A DNA stretch of 64,000 nucleotides from assembly GCF_016756495.1 (NCBI RefSeq), contig NZ_AP023243.1, positions 186,001-250,000 on the forward strand, given 5' to 3'. A model generated the notes under the pieces. It was not told where the DNA came from. It ran no database searches and saw only the letters and a program-made list of their open reading frames with translations. Numbering within the stretch: position 1 is the stretch's first letter; the number at the start of each line of letters is the position of its first letter. Origin of the DNA: Mesorhizobium sp. 113-3-3 (GTDB lineage: Bacteria; Pseudomonadota; Alphaproteobacteria; Rhizobiales; Rhizobiaceae). Below are positions 32,194 through 39,638 of this stretch, one piece after another. The position numbers and the translations under genes are program-made.

Positions 32194-32233
32194 CCACTGC
32201 CGCTGCCGGCACGATCTCAATTGCAAACAACAA

Positions 32234-32259
32234 AAAACCGGGCCGAATTGCCCGGTTTT
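32234..32259. terminator. Rho-independent terminator after the nfu gene
   Basis: AAAACCGGGC and GCCCGGTTTT form a perfect 10-bp stem around CGAATT. A runs on one side and TTTTC on the other make it usable in both directions, for the nfu gene and for the convergent L,D-transpeptidase gene. Confidence 0.85.
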
Positions 32260-32347
32260 CTGTTTGGGACGTCCGTTGTTGCCTAGACGGTCCGCGTACG
32301 AAACTTGTCTTCTCGTTTGACCATGATCCCGCGAGGGATCCTGGTCC

Positions 32348-32965
32348 TTACATCACGATGACCTTTGCGCCGACCGAGGCGCGGTCATAAAGATCGATGA
32401 TGTCCTGGTTCATCAGCCGGATGCAGCCGGACGACATCGCCTTGCCGATCGAATTCCATTCCGGGCTGCCATGCAGGCGGTAGCCCATGTCGCCGCCCTT
32501 GTTGAATAGATACATGGCTCGCGCGCCGAGCGGGTTCTTCAGGCCCGGCTCCATGCCATCGGCGAACTTCGCCAGTTCCGGCTGGCGCCTGATCATTTCG
32601 CGGGGCGGCGTCCAGGTCGGCCATTCGCGCTTCAGCGCGATGTGGGCGGTACCGTGCCACTCGAAGCCTTCGCGACCAACGCCGATGCCGTAGCGGATCG
32701 CGCGGCCGTCGCCCTCGACGAAGTAGAGGAACTTGTTCTGCGTGTCGACGATGATGGTGCCCGGCTTTTCCTTGGTATCGTAGTTCACTTCCTGCCGGTG
32801 ATACTGCCTCGGCACCTTTTCGATCGGGATGCGCGGCAGTTGGTAGCCAGCATCGGTCACTGCGCCGTAGTCGTTGGAGAAGATCTGCCCGCCGATGGTG
32901 CTGCAGCCGGCGATGGCCGTGGACAGCGCCAATGCGGCAATTATTGCAAGCGACTTCATGCGCAT
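32348..32965 (-). CDS. L,D-transpeptidase lipoprotein (YkuD domain)
   Basis: A 205-residue protein. The N-terminus has a lipoprotein signal ending in IAGC, so the mature Cys (about residue 21) is lipidated. The YkuD domain follows, with the active-site pattern LHGSPEWNSIGKAMSSGCIR: catalytic Cys in SSGCIRL and the conserved His upstream. It forms meso-DAP to meso-DAP cross-links or attaches proteins to peptidoglycan in the periplasm. An alternative ATG six bases downstream (32959) is possible. Confidence 0.92.
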   Translation of the reverse strand: MRMKSLAIIAALALSTAIAGCSTIGGQIFSNDYGAVTDAGYQLPRIPIEKVPRQYHRQEVNYDTKEKPGTIIVDTQNKFLYFVEGDGRAIRYGIGVGREGFEWHGTAHIALKREWPTWTPPREMIRRQPELAKFADGMEPGLKNPLGARAMYLFNKGGDMGYRLHGSPEWNSIGKAMSSGCIRLMNQDIIDLYDRASVGAKVIVM

Positions 32966-33192
32966 GTGGTGATCCGGAGCCCCGCCCAAATGTCAGCGGC
33001 ACGAGTCGGCCGCTTTGTTACCATCATTCATGCTGGCAATTGCTTTGCTTGCCAAGCGCACGATGCCTATATGCGTGGCCATACATGCTGGTAAGCGTAT
33101 CACTATGGCATTTCAGCAACAGCCCTCACCGGATTGTGGAGGAAATTCAATGGGGGCGACATCAAACGGTTACCTGGAATCGAGGATCAGTC

Positions 33193-33615
33193 ATGAATGT
33201 CGGTGATGCAGCCCAGCGGTCCGGTCTGCCGGCCAAGACCATCCGCTACTACGAGGAGATCGGTCTGATCGCGCCTGCGCGCGCCGCCAACGGCTACCGC
33301 GACTATTCCGGTGACGACATCCACCGGCTGACCTTCCTGCGCCGCGCGCGCAACCTCGGCTTTTCAATCGACGATTGCCGCCAGCTGATGGCGCTCTACC
33401 AGGATCGCGGCCGCGCCAGCGCCGACGTGCGCGAGATCGCCGCCGCCCATGTCACGGCGATCGAGGAGAAGGTGCGCGAGCTGCAGTCGATGCGCTCGAC
33501 CCTGCAGAAACTGATCCACGCCTGCCATGGCGATGAGCGGCCCGATTGCCCGATCCTGGATGACATGGCAGGGGCTGCGGCGCCTGGCGACAGGACTGTT
33601 TCGCAGTCCGCTTGA
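33193..33615 (+). CDS. cueR: Copper-responsive MerR family regulator CueR
   Basis: A 140-residue MerR protein. The winged HTH is at 1-70 (GLPAKTIRYYEEIGLIAPAR is the MerR signature), then a dimerisation helix. CHGDERPDCP holds two Cys (111 and 119) with the seven-residue spacing typical of Cu(I)/Ag(I)-sensing CueR. It should activate the copper ATPase promoter at 23713-23743, about 9.5 kb away, since no copper gene is adjacent. The start is ATG 33193, the normal MerR N-terminus, with GAGGAT upstream. Confidence 0.88.
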   Translation: MNVGDAAQRSGLPAKTIRYYEEIGLIAPARAANGYRDYSGDDIHRLTFLRRARNLGFSIDDCRQLMALYQDRGRASADVREIAAAHVTAIEEKVRELQSMRSTLQKLIHACHGDERPDCPILDDMAGAAAPGDRTVSQSA

Positions 33616-33707
33616 CTGCGAGGCGCAGGCGCCGATCACGGGAACGTGAACGTGACGACGCCATCGGCTTCTGATCATTAGATGCCTCCCATCGATGGAG
33701 GTTCGCC

Positions 33708-34040
33708 GTGCCTGCTTATGCCATTCTTGCCCTGGCCATCATCGCCGAAGTCATCGCAACGAGCGCGATGAAGGCCTCGGAAGGTTTCACCAGGTTGGGT
33801 CCCTCGGCAGTGGTGCTGCTCGGTTACGGGGCGGCGTTCTTCTTCCTCGCGCAGGTGTTGGACCGGATACCGATCGGCATCGCCTACGCTGTATGGGCCG
33901 GCGGTGGCATCGTCCTTGTCGCGCTGGTCGCCTGGATTGTCCATGGGCAAAAGCCGGATGCCGCGGGCCTCATTGGCATGGGCCTGATCCTGGCTGGTGT
34001 GCTGGTCCTAAACCTGTTGTCCAGGACCAGCGCCCATTGA
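33708..34040 (+). CDS. Small multidrug resistance (SMR) family transporter
   Basis: A 110-residue four-helix membrane protein. The essential membrane Glu is in [12 protein letters not shown] (about residue 13), and [14 protein letters not shown] and [14 protein letters not shown] are the conserved third and fourth helices. Members such as EmrE and QacE work as dual-topology dimers exporting cationic biocides in exchange for protons. The start is GTG 33708, set by GGAGG six bases upstream. Confidence 0.93.
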   Translation: MPAYAILALAIIAEVIATSAMKASEGFTRLGPSAVVLLGYGAAFFFLAQVLDRIPIGIAYAVWAGGGIVLVALVAWIVHGQKPDAAGLIGMGLILAGVLVLNLLSRTSAH

Positions 34041-34912
34041 TCTAGACCATCTGTCAAACATAGGTCGCCTCGACCATCCGGGATGCGGGCAATCGGCCTG
34101 TCGAACCGCAGGCCCGATGCGGCAAGCTCCGATCGAACCAGGGACTTCAGTCTTATTTGCGCGATTGCTAATATACATATAGGTTGATCAACGCGGGACA
34201 ATCACACCCAAAAGCCCAAACCCGCAATGGCCGGTGCAGTCCCCCTATAGACCCAAGGCCAAACTGCGCCGGCCATTCCGCAAGGCATATTCCCTAGCGT
34301 CATCCTTTATATGCCGACTAACTAAAGTAATGGAACGTCCAATGGACATTTGTGGAACCTAAAAGGTCCCTCAGACCTTCGCACACCGGCACGCAAGACT
34401 TTAGTCCTGCCGCTCTCTAGTGAAGAACCGAAGTTGATCGCCTCGACATAGAGCCGTTCCGCAGGGATGGATACCAGACCGCCCTCAGCCCGATATTGCG
34501 CGATCGCGGGAGGCTCGCTCGGGCCGGACCGGAGTTTGCCAACCCTGTAATCGGCCGGCATGAAGCGATTGTCTGTTAGACCGACCCGTTGCTCCGTAAG
34601 CAATCGCGCCTTGGATGCACCGCTTGCCACGCACCTGTAGAAACGACCCGGCACGCTCGCAGTCGGGGGGACATGGGGTCGTGCCGGGTCGTTGCGGGTC
34701 AGGCTTTGGGATCGTCTCCGCACTGCCTAAGCTATATGCATATTAGCTACAGCTCAATTGAGACTGAAGTCCCGTCCACGGACAGGCCGGGTGTTGAGGG
34801 TAGAACCTGTCCTGCTGTTTCCAGCGTATGCATATTTGACCGAGCAGATACACCCAAAAGAAGTCGGGATCGGTTCTTGAAGGCTTGATTTGAAGGGCAT
34901 ACCCTCGGCCCA
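34041..34912. other. Gene-poor stretch, about 870 bases
   Basis: No convincing gene was found. A minus-strand frame from ATG 34561 to 34322 (about 80 residues) exists but has no recognised family or Shine-Dalgarno sequence. A 12-base perfect inverted repeat (34643-34654 with 34681-34692, ACGACCCGGCAC) could form a hairpin. TATGCATATT occurs at 34735 and 34826, 91 bases apart, and TATACATATA near 34171. Base composition is lower in GC than the flanks, consistent with decayed or acquired DNA. Confidence 0.5.
34643..34692. repeat. 12-base perfect inverted repeat
   Basis: ACGACCCGGCAC at 34643-34654 is complementary to GTGCCGGGTCGT at 34681-34692 with a 26-base loop. There is no T tract and no neighbouring gene end, so its role is unknown. 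Confidence 0.5.
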
Positions 34913-34930
34913 ATGGGGTTGGGTGATGCA

Positions 34931-35098
34931 ATGTTGAACGATGGAAAAGACGAGCCGTTTTGGGTTTTGGACCTTGACGCTCTGCGCAGGGCTTTCGAAA
35001 CGTATGTTCAAGAGCACAAGACAACGGCTGCGGAGTGGGGGGAACACGCCAAGCGGTTCCTCGAAAAACAGCGCGTTCGTCAGCGCGAATCGAACTGA
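34931..35098 (+). CDS. Small hypothetical protein, 55 residues
   Basis: MLNDGKDEPFWVLDLDALRR starts a short acidic-then-basic, mostly helical protein ending FLEKQRVRQRESN. An in-frame ATG at 34913 would add six residues. It has no signal peptide, no membrane segment and no recognised family. The DGKDEPFWVLDLDALR pattern is protein-like rather than a random frame. Function unknown. Confidence 0.45.
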   Translation: MLNDGKDEPFWVLDLDALRRAFETYVQEHKTTAAEWGEHAKRFLEKQRVRQRESN

Positions 35099-35284
35099 TT
35101 CAGAGCCGCACCAGTCCACTGGATCGACTCGACTTTCCTCCTGCCGAACTCCTGCGGGTCTGCATCGGTCATAGGTCTGCCCGAATATGCAATCGCCCCG
35201 CGCAAGGCGATTATCTGGTTTACAAACCTAGAAGTGAAATAGGTATTTGCCCTTGACGGGCCGGAAACCGGAGGCAGGCCGCCA

Positions 35285-35476
35285 TCATTCTTTAATATAT
35301 AACTCGAAAAAGGATACAACTATCCCAATAATGACGGCTACATGAAGCGTCAAATAAACGTACAGAAGGGACCTTCTCTCGGTTTTTCGCCAGTGAATTG
35401 CTTTTATATCAAAAATACTGAAATATATAAATATAACGACTGGCGTCACCGCGAGAAGAAACGCTGGAAGTGGCAC
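35285..35476 (-). CDS. Small two-helix membrane protein, hypothetical
   Basis: A GTG start at 35476 with GAGG six bases before it gives 63 residues with two clear hydrophobic segments (FLLAVTPVVIFIYFSIF, then LLYVYLTLHVAVIIGIVVSF) joined by a basic loop HWRKTERR. The positive-inside rule places the loop in the cytoplasm. Codons are AT-rich compared with neighbours, suggesting transfer. No family was recognised. The frame is open further upstream, but that part lacks protein character. The remaining bases around it (35099-35621) show nothing else. Confidence 0.4.
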   Translation of the reverse strand: MPLPAFLLAVTPVVIFIYFSIFDIKAIHWRKTERRSLLYVYLTLHVAVIIGIVVSFFELYIKE

Positions 35477-35621
35477 AGGACGCCTCAAAGACCCTACGGA
35501 ATTCGAAACGTACCGTGCGCAGCTTCCGAAAGCTACCACCCATGGGGAAGACGGGAATACTTCAGATCGCCCTCTGCAAAAAGGGTTCAAACCGTGAACA
35601 AAATCTGGCATGGTGCCTGCC

Positions 35622-36122
35622 ATGCCGATCATTTCCCCTATCGCAATCAACCCGCTCATCGACGGTCGCCAGTCCGAACGCGCCATGCTGGTGCGGCGGG
35701 GCGTGCAGCGGCTGCTGATGGCAATGGGCGCGCATGTGCTGCCTGAGCTTTCGCTGGCGACCGGCCGCCGCGCCGACCTTGTGGCGCTGACCAGGCAGGG
35801 CGACATCTGGATCATCGAGATCAAATCCTCGATCGAGGATTTCCGGGTCGACCGCAAATGGCCTGATTACCGGCTGCATTCCGACCGCTTCTTCTTCGCC
35901 ACCCATCCCGGCGTGCCGGCGGAAATCTTCCCCGAAGAGTGCGGCTTCATCCTCTCCGACGGCTACGGCGCCGAGATTCTGCGCGATGCGCCGGAGCACC
36001 GCATGGCGGCGGCGACGCGCAAGGCGCTGATGCTGCGGATCGCGCGCGCCGGTGCGGCGCGGCTGCTGGCGGCGGAGCTGGCCGGCGTCTCGGTGCCGGC
36101 GCTGGAGGGGGAGAGCGAGTAG
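35622..36122 (+). CDS. mmcB: MmcB family DNA repair protein
   Basis: A 166-residue protein of PF06319. Residues from about 40 (PELSLATGRRADLVALTRQG, then IWIIEIKSSIEDF) show the D...ExK pattern of a PD-(D/E)xK nuclease-like fold. RVDRKWPDYRLHSDRFFFAT and CGFILSDGYGAEILRDAP complete the family. The Caulobacter homologue is mitomycin-C-inducible and part of the SOS response. The ATG at 35622 matches the family start; an ATG at 35610 is an alternative. Neither has a strong ribosome-binding site. Confidence 0.85.
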   Translation: MPIISPIAINPLIDGRQSERAMLVRRGVQRLLMAMGAHVLPELSLATGRRADLVALTRQGDIWIIEIKSSIEDFRVDRKWPDYRLHSDRFFFATHPGVPAEIFPEECGFILSDGYGAEILRDAPEHRMAAATRKALMLRIARAGAARLLAAELAGVSVPALEGESE

Positions 36123-36151
36123 CTCGCAGAACCCAGGTTCGTTGACCGCCC

Positions 36152-37348
36152 CTACTCCGTCTCCTCTTCAGTCCCACCTGCCGCCGGTGCCATCAGCAGA
36201 ATGGCGGCGCCAAGAATGGCGGCGATGAAGGAGCCGGCGAGGATGCCGACCTTGACCGCATCCTGCAGGGCGACATCGCTGGCGAAGGCGAGCAGACCGA
36301 TGAACAGGCTCATGGTGAAGCCGATGCCGCAGAGCAGCGAGATGCCGATCATGTGCGACCATCCGGCATGCGCGGGTAGGTCGGCGAGGCCAAGCCTGAT
36401 GGCAAGCGCCGAGGAACCGAACACCCCGACCAGCTTGCCGACCACGAGGCCGGCGGCGACGCCCAGCGTCAGCGGCTCGATCAGCGCGCCGAAACTGAGG
36501 CCGGCGAGCGAAACGCCGGCATTGGCGAAGCCGAAGATCGGGATGACGAAAAAGGGTACGATCCTGTGCAAGCCATGCTCGAGCCGGTGCAGCGGCGAAT
36601 GGTCAAGGTCGTGGCCGATCCCGGCGGAGCGTTCGAGCGGAATGGTCAGCGCCAGCGCAACGCCGGCAAGCGTGGCATGGACGCCCGATTTCAGCACCAG
36701 CACCCACAGGATTGCGCCGAGCACGAGATAGGGCACCAGCGTCATCACCCGCATGCGGTTGAGCACGACAAGCGCCGCAATGACGGCGAAGGCGGCACCG
36801 AGATAGGCGAGCGACAGGCCGCTCGTATAGAAGATGGCGATGATGATGACGGCGCCGAGGTCGTCGATGATGGCAAGCGCGGTCAGGAAGACCTTCAGCG
36901 AGGCCGGCACGCGGCTGCCGAGCAGCGACAAAACGCCGAGCGCGAAGGCGATGTCGGTGGCGGTCGGGATCGCCCAACCGGAGAGTGCCGCCGAATTGTC
37001 GCGGTTGACCAGGACATAGACCAGCGCCGGAACCACCATGCCGCCGGCCGCGGCAATGCCGGGCAGGACGCGACGCGGCCAGGTCGACAGCTGGCCGTCC
37101 AGCATCTCGCGCTTGATCTCCAGCCCGACGAGCAGGAAGAACACCGCCATCAGCCCGTCATTGACCCAGTGCGACACGCTGAGCGGGCCTAGATAGGCAT
37201 GCAGAACGGAGAAATAGGTCTCGGCGAACGGCGAGTTGGCGACGATCAGCGCCAGGGCGGCCGCGATCATCAGGATGATGCCGCCGGCCGCCTCGCTGTC
37301 GAGGAATTCGCGGAAGACGGAAACCGGCCGCTGCTTCAAACCCTGCAT
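36152..37348 (-). CDS. nhaA: Na+/H+ antiporter NhaA
   Basis: A 398-residue antiporter with about 12 transmembrane helices. The N-terminal [25 protein letters not shown] helix, [20 protein letters not shown] (helix II) and the paired-Asp helix [20 protein letters not shown] with the sodium/proton site DD are all present. [20 protein letters not shown] is the unwound helix IV. It exports Na+ in exchange for protons and matters for salt and alkaline tolerance. Confidence 0.95.
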   Translation of the reverse strand: MQGLKQRPVSVFREFLDSEAAGGIILMIAAALALIVANSPFAETYFSVLHAYLGPLSVSHWVNDGLMAVFFLLVGLEIKREMLDGQLSTWPRRVLPGIAAAGGMVVPALVYVLVNRDNSAALSGWAIPTATDIAFALGVLSLLGSRVPASLKVFLTALAIIDDLGAVIIIAIFYTSGLSLAYLGAAFAVIAALVVLNRMRVMTLVPYLVLGAILWVLVLKSGVHATLAGVALALTIPLERSAGIGHDLDHSPLHRLEHGLHRIVPFFVIPIFGFANAGVSLAGLSFGALIEPLTLGVAAGLVVGKLVGVFGSSALAIRLGLADLPAHAGWSHMIGISLLCGIGFTMSLFIGLLAFASDVALQDAVKVGILAGSFIAAILGAAILLMAPAAGGTEEETE

Positions 37349-37400
37349 GTCGCCTCCGTTATGCCGCCTGTTCGGCAGGCTTCATTGTCCAAATGCCGGT

Positions 37401-37577
37401 GCCGCCCCTCACCTGCCTGCCGGCATCCTCTCCCCGTATAGTGACGGGGAGAGGGGCGCTGTCATCGCCGGTTTCGCCAATCGCCAACGTTGCAAGAAGG
37501 GCGCCGACATCCGGGCCAGCCACTTCTCCCCGTCTCTATACGGGGAGAAGTGCCCGGCAGGGCGATGAGGGGCAGCG
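37401..37577. repeat. RIME-like palindromic element
   Basis: Outer arms GCCGCCCCTCACCTGCCTGC... (37401-37440) and its approximate complement (37538-37577) enclose two inner stems, CTCTCCCCGTATAGTGACGG and CTTCTCCCCGTCTCTATACG, each pairing with the following bases. It belongs to the same class as 3660-3820 and fills most of the 37349-37652 gap between the nhaA and actR genes. Confidence 0.78.
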
Positions 37578-37652
37578 CTGACTTCGATAATGTATGGCCT
37601 CCACCGCGAATTCGAATCGGCCCAAGGCAATTGCCCTTGCGTGTCCTGGATT

Positions 37653-38216
37653 CTAGCGCGGCGCGCGCTTGGCCAGTATGCGCTGCAGCGTGCGGCGGTG
37701 CATGTTGAGCCGGCGCGCTGTCTCGGAAACGTTGCGCTCGCACATCTCGTAGACGCGCTGGATATGCTCCCAACGCACACGGTCGGCCGACATCGGGTTT
37801 TCCGGCGGCGCGGCGCGCTCGCCCGAGGTGCGGGTGAGCGCGGCGAAGATGTCGTCGGCGTCGGCGGGCTTCGACAGATAATCGACAGCGCCAAGCTTCA
37901 CCGCGGTCACCGCGGTGGCGATGTTGCCGTAGCCGGTCAGGATGATGGTGCGGGAATCCTCGCGCTTCTCGCGGATGGCCGCGACGACGTCGAGGCCGTT
38001 GCCGTCGCCGAGCCGCATGTCGACCACGGCGTAGGCCGGCGGGTTGGCGCGAGCCTTGCCCACCGCCTCCTCGACGCTCTCGGCGGTCTCGACCACAAAA
38101 CCCCTGGTTTCCATGGCGCGGGCGAGACGCGTGAGGAACGGCTTGTCGTCATCGACGATCAGAAGCGAGGTGTCCTCGCCTTCAACCATTGCGCCAATAT
38201 TTTCATCGCCTGTCAT
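37653..38216 (-). CDS. actR: Response regulator ActR/RegA
   Basis: A 187-residue response regulator. The receiver domain runs to about residue 130, with LLIVDDD, the phosphorylated Asp66 in VVDMRLGDG and LSKPADADD. A Pro-containing linker leads to a short Fis-type HTH (NVSETARRLNMHRRTLQRIL) that is nearly invariant in RegA/PrrA/ActR proteins. It activates redox- and acid-responsive genes. The start is ATG 38216. It lies 64 bases downstream of the actS kinase gene on the same strand. Confidence 0.93.
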   Translation of the reverse strand: MTGDENIGAMVEGEDTSLLIVDDDKPFLTRLARAMETRGFVVETAESVEEAVGKARANPPAYAVVDMRLGDGNGLDVVAAIREKREDSRTIILTGYGNIATAVTAVKLGAVDYLSKPADADDIFAALTRTSGERAAPPENPMSADRVRWEHIQRVYEMCERNVSETARRLNMHRRTLQRILAKRAPR

Positions 38217-38280
38217 CGTCGTGAGAATTCCTGCTGCCTTAATTTTACGCAGATATAGTTTTGCGCCGCTATTGTCCAAT

Positions 38281-39606
38281 TTACGCAGTGTCAAACATGG
38301 TGGCCGGGGCCGTTTCCGGGTTCAGGAAGACTGTTCTCGGCCACGAAATCTGTACCACGGCGCCCTCGCCCAGGCCGCTCGAATTGCGGAAGTCGAGTGT
38401 GGCGCCCGAGCGTTCGAGCAGGGTCTTGGCGATGAACAGGCCGAGCCCCAGGCCGCCGCCGGCCTCGGTGCCCTGGCGCGTCGACATATAGGGCTCGCCG
38501 ATACGGTCGATGATTTCGGGCGGGAAACCAGGCCCGTCGTCGATGATCGAGAAGGTGACGGCGGCCTCGTCCCAGCTCCAGCGCACGGTGACGCTCTTGC
38601 GGGCGAAATCGACGGCGTTCTCGACCAGATTGCCGAGGCCGTAGATGACGCCCGGATTACGGCGCCCGACCGGCTCCGGCCCGGTGCGTTCACCCGGGCG
38701 AAGCTTGATCGAGATACCGAAGTCGCGATGCGGCGCGGTGACCTCCTCGACCAGCGAGGTCAGCGGCAAGCGGGACAGATGCGCCTCGCCCTCCGACGAC
38801 AGGCTGGTCAGGCGCTTGAGAATCTCGCGGCAGCGTTCGCTCTGCGAGCGCAGCAGCTTGACGTCTTCGCCGTACTTTGGATCGCTGCCGAGCGCCTTTT
38901 CCATCTCCTTGGCGACGAGCGTGATGGTGGCGAGCGGCGTGCCGAGCTCATGCGCGGCCGCCGCCGCCAGGCCGTCGAGCGCCGAAAGGTGCTGTTCGCG
39001 CTGCAGCACCAGTTCGGTGGCGGCGAGCGCATTGGCCAGAAGCCGCGCTTCGGCGGCCACCCGGAAGGCATAGATGGCGGTGAAGGCGATCGAGGACAGC
39101 ACCGCCATCCACATGCCGGCGACATAGATGAAGGGCATGGCCAGCGGCGCGCCTTCATACCAGGGCAACGGCAGATGGATGAACACCAGCAAGGTTGCGG
39201 CCAGCATCACCAGCCCGCCGAGGATGGCGGTGAGGCGCAGGGGCAGCGACGTCGCCGAAATGACGACAGGCACGGTCATCAGCAGCGAGAACGGATTAGT
39301 CAGGCCGCCGGTCATATAGAGCAGGCCGGCAAGCTGCAGGCTGTCGAAGATCAGGATGCCGAAGGCGGCAAACGGGGTGAGCCGGTGCGCCGCCGGAAAC
39401 CGGAAGGCCAGGAACAGGTTCATCCAGGCCGAACAGGCGATCAGGGCAAAACACAGGCTGACCGGGAGCGGGAATTTCAACCCATAGGCGACGACGAGCA
39501 CCGCGACGCTCTGGCCGACAATGGCCAGCCAGCGCAGCCGGATCAGCGTGTTGAGGCGCAGCCGCTGGCTCTGCTGGAAATCGGGCGCGTTCAGGATGTT
39601 GATCAT
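38281..39606 (-). CDS. actS: Redox sensor histidine kinase ActS/RegB
   Basis: A 441-residue kinase with six N-terminal transmembrane helices. GGLTNPF (100-106) is the RegB quinone-sensing heptapeptide. The phospho-acceptor His219 is in AAAHELGTPLATI. SERCREIL carries Cys259, equivalent to the redox-active RegB cysteine. The ATP-binding N, G1 and G2 boxes follow (NLVENAVDFA, IDDGPGFP, GGGLGLGLFIAK). It phosphorylates ActR when the quinone pool and oxygen state change. The start is ATG 39606; TTG 39612 is possible. Confidence 0.94.
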   Translation of the reverse strand: MINILNAPDFQQSQRLRLNTLIRLRWLAIVGQSVAVLVVAYGLKFPLPVSLCFALIACSAWMNLFLAFRFPAAHRLTPFAAFGILIFDSLQLAGLLYMTGGLTNPFSLLMTVPVVISATSLPLRLTAILGGLVMLAATLLVFIHLPLPWYEGAPLAMPFIYVAGMWMAVLSSIAFTAIYAFRVAAEARLLANALAATELVLQREQHLSALDGLAAAAAHELGTPLATITLVAKEMEKALGSDPKYGEDVKLLRSQSERCREILKRLTSLSSEGEAHLSRLPLTSLVEEVTAPHRDFGISIKLRPGERTGPEPVGRRNPGVIYGLGNLVENAVDFARKSVTVRWSWDEAAVTFSIIDDGPGFPPEIIDRIGEPYMSTRQGTEAGGGLGLGLFIAKTLLERSGATLDFRNSSGLGEGAVVQISWPRTVFLNPETAPATMFDTA

Positions 39607-39638
39607 GGCCAAGGATTATAGCCGGGAAAGGAGGAGCG

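Noticed and set aside
34322..34723. A 133-codon minus-strand frame in the gene-poor patch
   Set aside because: No ribosome-binding site, no recognised family and Arg/Ser/Pro-rich N-terminal part; kept only as a remark in the description of the stretch.
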